This document shows positions 25,234 through 33,133 of a DNA stretch of 64,000 nucleotides, one piece after another. The number at the start of each line of letters is the position of its first letter. Position 1 is the first letter of the stretch. Source of the DNA: Acidobacteriota bacterium. GTDB taxonomy: Bacteria > Acidobacteriota > Thermoanaerobaculia > Thermoanaerobaculales > Thermoanaerobaculaceae. Both the position numbers and the translations under genes were made by a program. Where the stretch lies: the NCBI GenBank assembly GCA_016213675.1, contig JACQZW010000051.1, positions 1 to 64,000 on the forward strand, given 5' to 3'. The notes under the pieces were generated by a model. The model was given only the letters and a program-made list of their open reading frames with translations, ran no database searches and had not been told where the DNA came from.

Positions 25234-26991
25234 ATGGCCAGCGCTTCGATCGACAGCATCTTCCAGGTGGAGCAGATCGCCCGCCTGCCCCGTCACCTCC
25301 GGTGTCACATCGTCGAGCAGCACTACGATCGCTACACCCCGGTCGACCACGCCGTTTGGCGCTACATCATGCGGCAGGCTCTCGACTTCCACTCCCGGCA
25401 CGCCCACGCCTCGTACGTCGACGGGCTCCGCCGGACCGGCATCGGCCTCGAGCGGATCCCGCGCGTCGAGGAGATGAACGAGATCCTCGCCCGAATCGGC
25501 TGGGGCGCCGCTCCGGTGGACGGCTTCATACCCCCCGCGGCGTTCATGGAGTTCCAGGCGCACCGCGTGCTGGTCATCGCCGCCGACATCCGCCAGCTCG
25601 ACCACATCCGGTACACGCCGGCGCCCGACATCGTCCACGAGGCCGCCGGCCACGCGCCGATCATCGCCGACCCCGAGTACGCCGAGTACCTGCGCCGCTT
25701 CGGCGAGGTCGGCGCGAAGGCGATGTCGTCGCGCCGGGACTTCGAGCTGTACGAGGCGATCCGCCGCCTGTCGATCCTCAAGGAGGCGCCCGGCACGCCG
25801 GCGGATGAGATCGACGCCGCCGAGCGGGAGGTCGCCGAGCGGCAAACCGGCCTCGGCGAGCCGTCGGAGATGGCGAAGCTCTCCCGCCTGCACTGGTGGA
25901 CCGTGGAGTACGGCCTGATCGGATCGCTCGCCGACCCGAGGCTCTACGGCGCCGGCCTGCTCTCGTCGATCGGCGAAGCGGCGCACTGCCTGTCGCCGGC
26001 GGTGGCCAAGCTCCCCTACTCGATCGCGGCGGCGGACGTCGCCTTCGACATCACGACGATGCAGCCGCAGCTCTTCGTCACGCCGTCGTTCGCCCGCCTC
26101 ACCGAGGTGCTCGAGGAGTTCGCGGGCACCATGGCGTTCCGCCGCGGCGGCGGCGCGGGACTCGATGCCGCCGTGAGCTCCGGGAACGTCGCCACCGCGG
26201 TGTACTCCTCGGGGCTGCAGGTCTCGGGCACCGTCGCGTCGTGGCTCCGCGACGAGCGCGGCGAGCCCGCCTACCTCCGCATGGCCGGCCCGACCGCCCT
26301 CGCCGTCGCCGACCGCCAGCTCCCCGGGCACGACAAGGCGTACCACCGAGACGGCTTCGGCTCTCCGGTCGGCCCGGTACGTGGCACGGCGACCCCGCTC
26401 GAGCGCCTCGACGCCGGCGGGCTCGCCGCGCTCGGACTGCAGGAAGGCTCGGACGCCCGCCTGGAGTTCACCAGCGGCGTGACCGTCGCCGGCCGGCTCG
26501 AGCGGATCGTCCGGGCGGACGGCATGACGGTGCTGCTGACGTTCTCTCCCTGCCGGGTGGCGCGTGGCGACGAGCTGCTCTTCGACCCCGCCTGGGGCCG
26601 CTTCGACATGGCCGTCGGCGAGCGGGTCGTCTCGGTGTTCCAGGGCGCAGCCGACAAGGACGCCTACGACCAGGTGGCTCTGGTCCCGGAGACGCAGACG
26701 ATCGAGGTCGCAGCGGACGATGCAGCCCGGCGCCTCCACGACCTCTACGCGACCGTGCGCGAGGTGCGCGAGGGTCGCGCCCCTTCGGAAGGATTGGCCA
26801 CGGTCTGGCGCGAGCGCACCGCGAGCTTCCCCTCCGACTGGCTGCTCGCGCTCGAGATCCTCGAGGTCCTCTCCAGCTCGCAGGCGTTGCCCGAGCTGCG
26901 TGTCGAGGTCCGCAAGGTGTTGGAAGCCCGGTCACAGGACCCGGCGGTCGCCCCGCTGGTCGTCAACGGGCTCCGCCTGCTGCCGGCGTAG
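25234..26991 (+). CDS. Aromatic amino acid hydroxylase (phenylalanine 4-monooxygenase family, long form)
   Basis: The 585-aa protein contains the biopterin-dependent hydroxylase core. The iron ligands are His135 and His140 (VHEAAGH) and Glu225 (WTVEYGLIG), the 2-His-1-carboxylate triad. The spacing from His140 to Glu225 is 85 residues, against about 40 in human PAH, because a charged helical stretch of about 45 residues (about 165-215) is inserted. A C-terminal extension of about 270 residues lies beyond the catalytic core. The family uses tetrahydropterin and O2 to hydroxylate Phe, Tyr or Trp; the substrate is unknown but Phe is most likely. A pterin synthase-like gene and an SDR lie head-on just downstream. 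GGGAGA precedes the ATG. Confidence 0.88.
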   Translation: MASASIDSIFQVEQIARLPRHLRCHIVEQHYDRYTPVDHAVWRYIMRQALDFHSRHAHASYVDGLRRTGIGLERIPRVEEMNEILARIGWGAAPVDGFIPPAAFMEFQAHRVLVIAADIRQLDHIRYTPAPDIVHEAAGHAPIIADPEYAEYLRRFGEVGAKAMSSRRDFELYEAIRRLSILKEAPGTPADEIDAAEREVAERQTGLGEPSEMAKLSRLHWWTVEYGLIGSLADPRLYGAGLLSSIGEAAHCLSPAVAKLPYSIAAADVAFDITTMQPQLFVTPSFARLTEVLEEFAGTMAFRRGGGAGLDAAVSSGNVATAVYSSGLQVSGTVASWLRDERGEPAYLRMAGPTALAVADRQLPGHDKAYHRDGFGSPVGPVRGTATPLERLDAGGLAALGLQEGSDARLEFTSGVTVAGRLERIVRADGMTVLLTFSPCRVARGDELLFDPAWGRFDMAVGERVVSVFQGAADKDAYDQVALVPETQTIEVAADDAARRLHDLYATVREVREGRAPSEGLATVWRERTASFPSDWLLALEILEVLSSSQALPELRVEVRKVLEARSQDPAVAPLVVNGLRLLPA

Positions 26992-27001
26992 CGGGCTGCC
27001 G

Positions 27002-27694
27002 CTACAGGCTTCCGGAGACGTGACCGAGCTCGATCGACTCGACGAGCACGGACGGCGGCTGCTCGAGGGCGAACGCGACCGCCGCGGCGACGCGCCCGGG
27101 GTCGAGCATCCGCTCGCGCGGCCAGTCGCCGGCGACGCCGTCCCACAAGCCGCTGTCGGTCGCCGACGGGTAGACGTTGATGACCCGGATGCCCCGCCCG
27201 CGGACCTCCTCGCGCAGGCTCTGGCTGAACCCCTCGAGGGCGAACTTGGCGGCGCAGTACGCGCTCCAACCGGGGAAGCCGCGGCGCGCCGCGACCGACA
27301 TCCAGTTGACCACGCTGCTCCCGGCCGCCAGGCGCGGCAGGAGCCCGCGGACCAGCAGGAACGGCGCCGTGACGTTCAGCGCCAGCGAGCGCTCCCACTC
27401 CTCGAGGCCGACCTCGGCGAGCGGCTTGACGACGGCGGAGCCGGCGTTGTTGACCAGCACGTCGACGGCGCCGGCCGCGGCGACGTCCACGAGGCGGTCG
27501 ACGTCGGCGGGGACGGTCAGGTCGCCGGTGACGACGCGGACCGTGGCGCCCCGCGCCTCGACGGCGGCGGCGGTCACGGCGAGGGCGTCGGCAGCGCGCC
27601 CGTGCAGGATCAGCTCGCGGCCGGCCGACGCCAGCCGCACCGCGATCGCCCGACCGATGCCGCGGCTCGCCCCGGTGACGACGATGCGCTCCAT
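27002..27694 (-). CDS. Short-chain dehydrogenase, candidate sepiapterin-reductase-like enzyme
   Basis: The 230-aa classical SDR has TGASRGIGRA at residues 7-16, NNAGSAVV, and catalytic YCAAK. The Arg in TGASRGIG and the basic residue after strand 2 (HGRAAD) favour NADPH. The start codon shares a base with the stop of the PTPS-like gene (TAATG), so the two are coupled. In a tetrahydrobiopterin route the step after 6-pyruvoyl-tetrahydropterin synthase is an SDR, sepiapterin reductase. The assignment rests on neighbourhood, not on a diagnostic motif. Confidence 0.85.
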   Translation of the reverse strand: MERIVVTGASRGIGRAIAVRLASAGRELILHGRAADALAVTAAAVEARGATVRVVTGDLTVPADVDRLVDVAAAGAVDVLVNNAGSAVVKPLAEVGLEEWERSLALNVTAPFLLVRGLLPRLAAGSSVVNWMSVAARRGFPGWSAYCAAKFALEGFSQSLREEVRGRGIRVINVYPSATDSGLWDGVAGDWPRERMLDPGRVAAAVAFALEQPPSVLVESIELGHVSGSL

Positions 27695-28914
27695 TACGTC
27701 CCTCCCCGCCGGACCGCGAAGCGGTTGTTGGCCGTCTCGAACAGCCTCAGCCGTGCCAGCCATCCGTCGAGCAGCCCGTCGAGGAGCGGCCACAGGATGC
27801 TCACGATGTTCTCTCCGGTGCTCGGCCGGTCGCGAAACGCCTCCACCTCGCGATCCAGGTGCCGGTGGTCCCAGGGGCCGACGGCACGCTCCAGGGCGCG
27901 GTCGAGTCGGGGCAGGGGCAGGAGGGTCCCGCTGCGCTCGTCCAGGGAGCCCGCCACGGTCGCTTCGACGGCGTAGCGGTGGCCGTGCCCGCTCGGGTTC
28001 GAGCACTTGCCGTAGATGCGCCGGTTCTCCTCGTCGGAGAGGCCCGGGTCCCGCAGGCAGTGCGCCGCCGAGAAGCTCGTCTCCAGGCCCATGCCAAACG
28101 CCGACCCGTCGAAGTCGGCGAAGAAGCGAGGGTTCTCGTGCAGCCGCACCCGCGCCACCGGCAGGTCGCTCGCGAGGCGGCGGAAGATGAAACGGGCCAG
28201 GCACTCGGTGGTCATCGGCTGCCCGGCGAGCTCTGCGACCTCGGCGTTGAGGTGCCGGTGATCGAGCAGCGCGTGGAGGGCCGACAGCGCACCGTCCACC
28301 TCGCCGTGCGGGACGATCACACCGGTCTTCCCGTCCGGCTCGCCGCGCAGGACGACGCGGAGCCGGTAGCCGTGACCGTGACCGGCCGGGGCGGCCGCCC
28401 GACCGAACAGCTCGCGGTTCTCGGCGTCCGAGAGGTGTGGCGAACAGGTGCGCCTGGCGGCCGAGAACTCCAGTGCGACCTCGCGCTCGACGAGCCCCGA
28501 GGCGTATGCCGTGGCGCCGGAGGATGCCGACTCGGCGAGGTGGCAGGCCACCACCGAGCCGCCCACCGAGCGGCAGGCCGCCGTCGACTCGGCGAGGAGC
28601 CGGCGCGCCAGGTTCTCGGGCGTCGGCGGGACGACGTCGAACGGCGGCGTGTCGAGGTTGAGGAAGTGATGGTCGTAGCGGGGTTCGACGAGGCGTTGCA
28701 GCGCCTCCTTGATCGCCGCCAGGTTGACGATCATGCCGGTGCGCGGGTGCGGCGTCCCGCCGAGGACCACGTGGGCCTCGTAGTTCTCGCCGCTCCCCCA
28801 GGCCCGTTCGCGGCCCGCCCCGTAGATGCGCTCGTTCTCGTCCGCCGACCAGCCCTCGCGGGCGAGGCGGCGTGACGCGGAGAACACCATCCTGCGGCTG
28901 GCGGTCAGGAGCAT
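27694..28914 (-). CDS. Three tandem 6-pyruvoyl-tetrahydropterin synthase (PTPS/QueD) domains
   Basis: The 406-aa protein is three T-fold repeats (about 1-130, 145-270, 275-406); normal PTPS/QueD proteins are one domain of 120-140 residues. Domain 3 keeps the full set: His285 (FSAAH), Cys304, His310 and His312 (GHGH), DHRHLD. Domain 2 keeps GHGH (179, 181) and DHRHLN, but the first zinc His is Arg154 and the Cys is lost. Domain 1 has Arg15 at the first His and GSGENY in place of GHGHxY, so it cannot bind zinc, yet it keeps DHHFLN. PTPS makes the tetrahydropterin precursor; QueD makes carboxytetrahydropterin for queuosine. The neighbouring pterin-dependent hydroxylase favours a pterin cofactor role. 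Confidence 0.88.
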   Translation of the reverse strand: MLLTASRRMVFSASRRLAREGWSADENERIYGAGRERAWGSGENYEAHVVLGGTPHPRTGMIVNLAAIKEALQRLVEPRYDHHFLNLDTPPFDVVPPTPENLARRLLAESTAACRSVGGSVVACHLAESASSGATAYASGLVEREVALEFSAARRTCSPHLSDAENRELFGRAAAPAGHGHGYRLRVVLRGEPDGKTGVIVPHGEVDGALSALHALLDHRHLNAEVAELAGQPMTTECLARFIFRRLASDLPVARVRLHENPRFFADFDGSAFGMGLETSFSAAHCLRDPGLSDEENRRIYGKCSNPSGHGHRYAVEATVAGSLDERSGTLLPLPRLDRALERAVGPWDHRHLDREVEAFRDRPSTGENIVSILWPLLDGLLDGWLARLRLFETANNRFAVRRGGT

Positions 28915-28964
28915 TGCTCGCTCGACTCCTCGTGGCGACCGGTCGGCCCGGCGATCGCGCCGCC

Positions 28965-28970
28965 AGTCTA
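28965..28970 (-). promoter_or_regulatory. -10 hexamer TAGACT for the PTPS-like/SDR operon
   Basis: TAGACT on the minus strand lies 50 bases before the ATG at 28914. It is 32 bases from the TAGACT of the divergent MFS gene, so the two promoters share a compact control region. Confidence 0.45.
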
Positions 28971-29002
28971 ACCGAGCGCCGACCGAGCGGATTTCGCAGG
29001 GG

Positions 29003-29008
29003 TAGACT
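29003..29008 (+). promoter_or_regulatory. -10 hexamer TAGACT for the MFS transporter gene
   Basis: GGTAGACT precedes the GTG start by 17 bases; GGGG at about 29017-29020 can serve as the ribosome-binding site. Confidence 0.45.
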
Positions 29009-29025
29009 CGTCAACCGGGGATCGA

Positions 29026-30252
29026 GTGCTGAAGGGCATCGTCAACGCGTACCGGTCGGCGTTCGCCGGCCTCCCCCGGGAGGCCTGGGTCCTGGCCGGA
29101 GCCACGCTGGTCAACCGCGCCGGGACGATGGTCCTCCCGTTCATGAGCCTGTACCTGACGCGCTCCCTCGGCTTCTCGACCGCGGAGGCAGGCCGTGTCC
29201 TCGGCCTCTACGGCATCGGCGCGGTGGCCGGTGCGTACCTCGGCGGCTGGCTCTCGGATCGCGTGGGCGCCATCCGCGTCCAACAGGTCAGCCTGCTCGC
29301 CACCGGTGCGGGCTTCCTGGCCCTCTCGCAGGCGCACTCCCGCTTGGCGCTATCGCTCACCGTGTTGCTCGTCGCCGTGATCTCCGAGAGCTTCCGGCCG
29401 GCGCTGTTCGCCTCGGTCGTACAGGTGACCACCCCGGCGGTGCGGACCCGCTCGCTGGCGTTGCTCCGCATGGCGGTCAACCTCGGGATGTCGGCGGGAC
29501 CGGCCGTCGGCGGCTTCCTCGCGGTCTACGACTGGACGCTCCTCTTCGTGGCCGACGCGCTGACCTGCTGGGCCGCCGCGGTGGTGCTCGTCCTCACCCT
29601 CCGCCACGTCGGCCGGCGCACGGCCGAGCGATCGGGAGGCCCGGTGGCGGCCGCCGCGACGCCGTGGCGGGACCGGCCCTACCTGCTGTTCCTCGTCCTG
29701 ATGACCGCCTACGGCACCGTGTTCTTCCAGCTCATGGGCACCCTGCAGCTCTATCTCCGCGATGCGTACCACCTGCCGGAGAACGGCATCGGGCTGTTGC
29801 TCGGCCTCAACGCGATGATCATCGTGGCCGCCGAGATGATCGTGGTCCGTCACGTCGAGCACCTCGAGCCACTGCGGGTGCTGGCGGTCGGCTGCCTGCT
29901 CGTCTGCTTCGGGTTCTTCCTCATGCCGTTCGGCACCTCGGTCGCCTGGGCGGTGGTCACGATCCTGCTGTGGACACTCGGCGAGATGCTCTCCCTGCCG
30001 ATGGCCAACGCGATCGCCTCGCACCGGGGTCCCGCCGGCGCGGGCGGCCGGTTCATCGGCGCCTACTCGCTGGCCTTCTCGCTCGCCTTCGTCATCGGGC
30101 CGGTCACCGGGACCGCCGTCTACCAACGGTTCGGCGGCGACGTCCTGTGGCTGGCGATCGGACCGATCGGCCTCGGCCTCTTCGCCGGCTGCGTCGCCCT
30201 TTCCCGCCGGTTCGTCCCTGGAGAGGCGCCGCGCGTGCGCCGGGTCGAGTGA
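29026..30252 (+). CDS. Major facilitator superfamily transporter
   Basis: The 408-aa membrane protein has about 12 hydrophobic segments in two halves joined by a charged loop near residue 200. The MFS motif between TM2 and TM3 is GGWLSDRVGAIRV. It looks like a drug/metabolite exporter of the YajR/MdtH-like type, but the substrate is unknown. GTG start with GGGGATCGA before it. Transcribed divergently from the PTPS-like gene; yhbY follows 75 bases later. Confidence 0.85.
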   Translation: MLKGIVNAYRSAFAGLPREAWVLAGATLVNRAGTMVLPFMSLYLTRSLGFSTAEAGRVLGLYGIGAVAGAYLGGWLSDRVGAIRVQQVSLLATGAGFLALSQAHSRLALSLTVLLVAVISESFRPALFASVVQVTTPAVRTRSLALLRMAVNLGMSAGPAVGGFLAVYDWTLLFVADALTCWAAAVVLVLTLRHVGRRTAERSGGPVAAAATPWRDRPYLLFLVLMTAYGTVFFQLMGTLQLYLRDAYHLPENGIGLLLGLNAMIIVAAEMIVVRHVEHLEPLRVLAVGCLLVCFGFFLMPFGTSVAWAVVTILLWTLGEMLSLPMANAIASHRGPAGAGGRFIGAYSLAFSLAFVIGPVTGTAVYQRFGGDVLWLAIGPIGLGLFAGCVALSRRFVPGEAPRVRRVE

Positions 30253-30327
30253 GGTGGAGCGGGTCGTCCGGTGGTACCCTCCGCCGGGCTGGGCCTTGCC
30301 GGGCTCCGGCGCGGAGGGTGAGAGAGC

Positions 30328-30624
30328 ATGCTCAAGGGATCGGCGAGGAAGCACCTGCGAGGGTTGGCGCACGGCCTGCGGCCGGCAGTCCAGGTTGGCA
30401 AGGAGGGCCTGACCGAGGCGGTCGTGAAGGCGATCGACGCCGCCATCGAGGCCTCCGAGCTGGTCAAGGTGCAGATCGCAGCCGAACGTGACGAGCGGCT
30501 GGAGATCGCTGCGACCATCGAGCAGCGCCTGGGCTGCGAGTGCGTCGGGACGATCGGCCGCATGGCCATCCTGTACCGGCAGCACCCGGATCCCGACAAG
30601 CGCTCCGTCCGTCTACCCGACTGA
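30328..30624 (+). CDS. yhbY: YhbY-family (CRM domain) RNA-binding protein
   Basis: The 98-aa protein is a single CRM (CRS1-YhbY) domain: LRGLAHGLRPAVQVGKEGLTEAV, then LVKVQI and the GxxG-like GTIGRMAILYR near the C-terminus. YhbY associates with pre-50S ribosomal particles and has a KH-like fold. The length matches the family. GGAGGG is found upstream of the ATG. It stands alone between the transporter and a convergent binding-protein gene. Confidence 0.92.
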   Translation: MLKGSARKHLRGLAHGLRPAVQVGKEGLTEAVVKAIDAAIEASELVKVQIAAERDERLEIAATIEQRLGCECVGTIGRMAILYRQHPDPDKRSVRLPD

Positions 30625-30733
30625 TCGCCACGAGCGCGGGCGCGTCCGCCGCCCGAACGCACGAGCGCCGCGACGATGGAGACCGCCGCGGCGCGTGCGG
30701 GACGCTGGCCGAAACCGCTTCAGTTGCGACCGA

Positions 30734-31846
30734 TCACAGCGGCCGCGGGTCGCAGTCCTCGACCTTGGCAGCGCGGATGCAATGGATGCGGGGCTGGTGC
30801 ATGGTGTTCCCGACGCCGTCGAACGCCATCGGCCCCGTGACCCCCATCTGGTCGCCCAGGCTCATCAGCCGCTGGAGCAGGTCCGAGGTCGTCTCGGGTC
30901 GCGGATCGGCGATCGCGGCCAGGGTGATCAATGCCGCGTCGTAGCCGTGGGCGGCATAGACGTCCGGGACGAGGTTGTTGTTGGCGGCCTTGTAGCGCGC
31001 GACGAACGACTTCAACGGCTCCCTCGGTGCCGCCATGTCGAGCTTGACCATCGGGAAGTACACACCCTCGACCAGCGTGCCGCCCTGCCAGACCAGGTCC
31101 GCCGTGCCGATCGCCGAGGTCGTGCATACGACGCCCTCGTACTTCTTGTCGCGGAGGTCGCGGATCGCCTGCAGGATCGCGTCCCCGTACCCGGCCACGT
31201 AGATAGCGTCGGGCTTCTCCTTGGTCAAGGTGTCGCCGAGGAGGGTGTCCCAGTTTCCCTCGCCGATCGACAACTCCGCGACGATCTTGCCGCCGTGCTT
31301 GAGGTATTCCTCGCGGAAGATCGGGAGCAGACCTTTCGTGTAGGAGATGTCTTCCTTGAGCACGAGCAGCGCCTTGGCACTCTCGCCGACGCCGAGAAAG
31401 TCCGCGGCGACGACGCCCTCGATCTCATCCGACGGGTAGACGCGGAAGAACAGGTTGGAGGACGCCGCGAGGCCCGGCTCGGTGGCCGATGGCGAGATGA
31501 CGACCTTCCCGTGTCTCTCGGCCGCGGGGATCATCGACTTGGCTTCGGGCGAGGTCGCCCCGCCGATGACGATGAGCGCGCCCTGCTTGAACAGGCTTTC
31601 GGCCTCGGCCGCCGCCCTCTTCGGGTCGGACCCGGTGTCGCGGTAGATCACCTCGAGCCCAGGCGGGGCATTGCGCGACTTGATCGCCTCGTCGAACCCC
31701 AGCTTGGTGCCCGAGTTGATCGATGTGCCGTACGCCGAGGCCTCTCCGGTGATAGGGAGGACGACGCCCACGACAACCTTCCCGCCACCGCAACTCGCGC
31801 TCGCCAGCACCGCGAGCACTGCCAGGACACAACCCAGGCGTCTCAT
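30734..31846 (-). CDS. LivK-like ABC transporter substrate-binding lipoprotein
   Basis: The 370-aa protein has a lipoprotein signal with lipobox ASASC (Cys19), then a periplasmic binding protein type 1 fold (VVVGVVLPITGEASAYGTSINSG in pieces; VVISPSATEPGLAASSNLFFRV). It resembles branched-chain amino acid or amide binding proteins. No permease or ATPase genes lie next to it, so it works with subunits encoded elsewhere or acts as a sensor. AGGAGG sits 5 bases before the ATG. It is divergent from rnpB. Confidence 0.87.
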   Translation of the reverse strand: MRRLGCVLAVLAVLASASCGGGKVVVGVVLPITGEASAYGTSINSGTKLGFDEAIKSRNAPPGLEVIYRDTGSDPKRAAAEAESLFKQGALIVIGGATSPEAKSMIPAAERHGKVVISPSATEPGLAASSNLFFRVYPSDEIEGVVAADFLGVGESAKALLVLKEDISYTKGLLPIFREEYLKHGGKIVAELSIGEGNWDTLLGDTLTKEKPDAIYVAGYGDAILQAIRDLRDKKYEGVVCTTSAIGTADLVWQGGTLVEGVYFPMVKLDMAAPREPLKSFVARYKAANNNLVPDVYAAHGYDAALITLAAIADPRPETTSDLLQRLMSLGDQMGVTGPMAFDGVGNTMHQPRIHCIRAAKVEDCDPRPL

Positions 31847-31968
31847 CGCCACCTCCTGCGCCGCATTCACGGCCGCATCGCTCCTTGTACCACAGCGTGC
31901 AAGCTCTGCCAAGCGCCTTTTGGCGACCTCCGGCGCACCGCCCCGCGACCCCGCGGAGGCCACCGGAG

Positions 31969-31974
31969 TACAAT
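31969..31974 (+). promoter_or_regulatory. -10 hexamer TACAAT for rnpB
   Basis: TACAAT ends about 7-10 bases before the predicted 5' end of RNase P RNA, the expected distance for a start site at about 31982. No TTGACA-like -35 is visible in this GC-rich stretch. Confidence 0.55.
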
Positions 31975-31983
31975 GCCTGCGGC

Positions 31984-32358
31984 ACCGGAGGAGGCAGGCG
32001 CTCGCGGTCCTTTTCGAGGGAACGAGGAAAGTCCGAACTCCGGGTGGAAGCACGCTGGGTAACGCCCAGCCGCGGCAACGCGAGGGAAAGTGCCACAGAA
32101 AACGTACCACCCGGGTCTCCCGGGCAAGGGTGAAAAGGTGGGGTAAGAGCCCACCGCCCGGCCGGCGACGGCCGGGGCATGGCAAACCCCGTGCGGAGCA
32201 AGGCCAAATAGGGGAGCCAACGGGCCTCCACCCCCGGTTCCGCTCACGCGGAGGGCTCCCGGGTAGGCTGCTCGAGCCCGCCGGTAACGGTCGGGCCAGA
32301 GGAATGGGTGCCACCCGCCTTCGGGCGGGCACAGAAATCGGCTTATCGCCTCCTCTGT
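31984..32358 (+). ncRNA. rnpB: RNase P RNA, bacterial class A
   Basis: The catalytic RNA of ribonuclease P, which matures tRNA 5' ends, is recognised by its universal elements: GAGGAAAGTCCGAACTCC near the 5' end, GTGCCACAGAAAA, GGGGTAAGAGCCCACCG, GGCAAACCCC, AGAGGAATGGGTG and ACAGAAATCGGCTTAT near the 3' end. Helix P1 is formed by GGAGGAGGC at about 31987-31995 with GCCTCCTC at about 32348-32355. The layout fits type A. Ends are placed from P1 pairing and may be off by a few bases. A repeat hairpin starts 3 bases later and probably ends the transcript. Confidence 0.96.
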
Positions 32359-32360
32359 TG

Positions 32361-32474
32361 CTGCGGGGGGTCCTCGCGACCCCCCGCCCTTTTCCCCCGT
32401 CGCGAACACCCCCCGAACCCCCCGGCGCTCGCCGCGAGTGAATCGCGGCTCGCTGATCTCCCCTCCTTCACACC
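32361..32474 (+). repeat. GC-rich 3'-end repeat, copy 4
   Basis: It starts CTGCGGGGGG with partner CCCCCCG around TCCTCGCGA, then CCCCCCGAACCCCCC, GGCGCTCGCCGCGAGTGAATCGC and CTCCCCTCC in pieces, in the same order as the three copies near 12.3-12.8 kb. It sits immediately after rnpB, as copy 1 sits immediately after gapN. The hairpin is a good intrinsic terminator candidate apart from lacking a U run. Confidence 0.65.
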
Positions 32475-32668
32475 CCGACCAGCCCCCAAGTCAGCGCAGG
32501 CCTCCACCCACCCGACCAGCTTTGCCCTTCCACCCTCACAACTGGCCTTGAAGCCATGAAGCAGAAGACAGCTAGGGACCAGTCTCTCTACCTTTGCTGT
32601 CTTTGCTGTCTTTGCTGTCTTTGCTGTCTTTGCTTCAAGCCTGGGTGGTCCGGCGGGCGGGCAACCCT
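32475..32668. other. Spacer after rnpB, including a 9-bp microsatellite
   Basis: With the preceding repeat this makes 310 bases without a gene. Apart from the tandem repeat at 32592-32634 I see no coding signal or RNA motif. It lies downstream of both rnpB (plus) and the NYN gene (minus). Confidence 0.5.
32592..32634. repeat. Tandem 9-bp repeat, CTTTGCTGT x 4.8
   Basis: Four perfect copies of CTTTGCTGT are followed by a partial copy CTTTGCT. The base composition is far lower in GC than the surroundings. It is just downstream of the NYN-domain gene. Copy number may vary between strains through slippage. Confidence 0.9.
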
Positions 32669-33115
32669 TCAACCCTTCTTCCGCCGGCGGCGCGGGACAC
32701 GCGCGGGCGCATCGACGAGGCGCTCGACGCCGTCGAGGGTCGCCGTGCCGATCGAGTGCTCCTCGGCTGGAGCCTTCGCCTCGGCTGACGCGGCCTTCTC
32801 CCAGAACGACGATGCCGCCACGCACTCGGCCCCGGCGGCGCGAACGCGGACGGCCAGGGCGCGATCGTCGCTGGCGACGCGCCAGCCTCGGCCACGGGGC
32901 GAGACGACGTCGAGGATGGCGCGGTCGGCGTAGGGGACGTAGCGCACTTCGACAGGACCGAGCCGTTCCGTGTCGGGCGAGCCGGCCGGCGGGGCGCCGT
33001 CGAAGAACAGGACGATCCGGATCCTCTCAGTCCTGGCCAGCGCCAGCGCCGCCCGGCGAACCCGCTCCCGGTTGCCGCCCCGGGCCAGATTGTTTCCGTC
33101 GAGGATCCAGGGCAC
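32669..33115 (-). CDS. NYN/PIN-like domain protein (YacP-like ribonuclease family)
   Basis: The 148-aa protein starts with ILDGNNLARGG (Asp6), then LFFDG (Asp39) and SDDRALA (Asp83, Asp84), the acidic set of NYN/PIN-type metal-dependent RNases. The C-terminal tail is basic (RRRRKKG). A role in RNA processing or turnover is plausible. GTG start, 18 bases after the stop of the J-domain/TPR gene, so probably in the same transcript. Rae1/YacP of Bacillus is the nearest named comparison; orthology is not claimed. Confidence 0.78.
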   Translation of the reverse strand: MPWILDGNNLARGGNRERVRRAALALARTERIRIVLFFDGAPPAGSPDTERLGPVEVRYVPYADRAILDVVSPRGRGWRVASDDRALAVRVRAAGAECVAASSFWEKAASAEAKAPAEEHSIGTATLDGVERLVDAPARVPRRRRKKG

Positions 33116-33133
33116 CGCGCCTTCCGGCGGTCG

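Noticed and set aside
24646-26739. A minus-strand open frame of 697 codons
   Set aside because: It lies antisense to the binding-protein and aromatic hydroxylase genes and shows only composition-driven residues.
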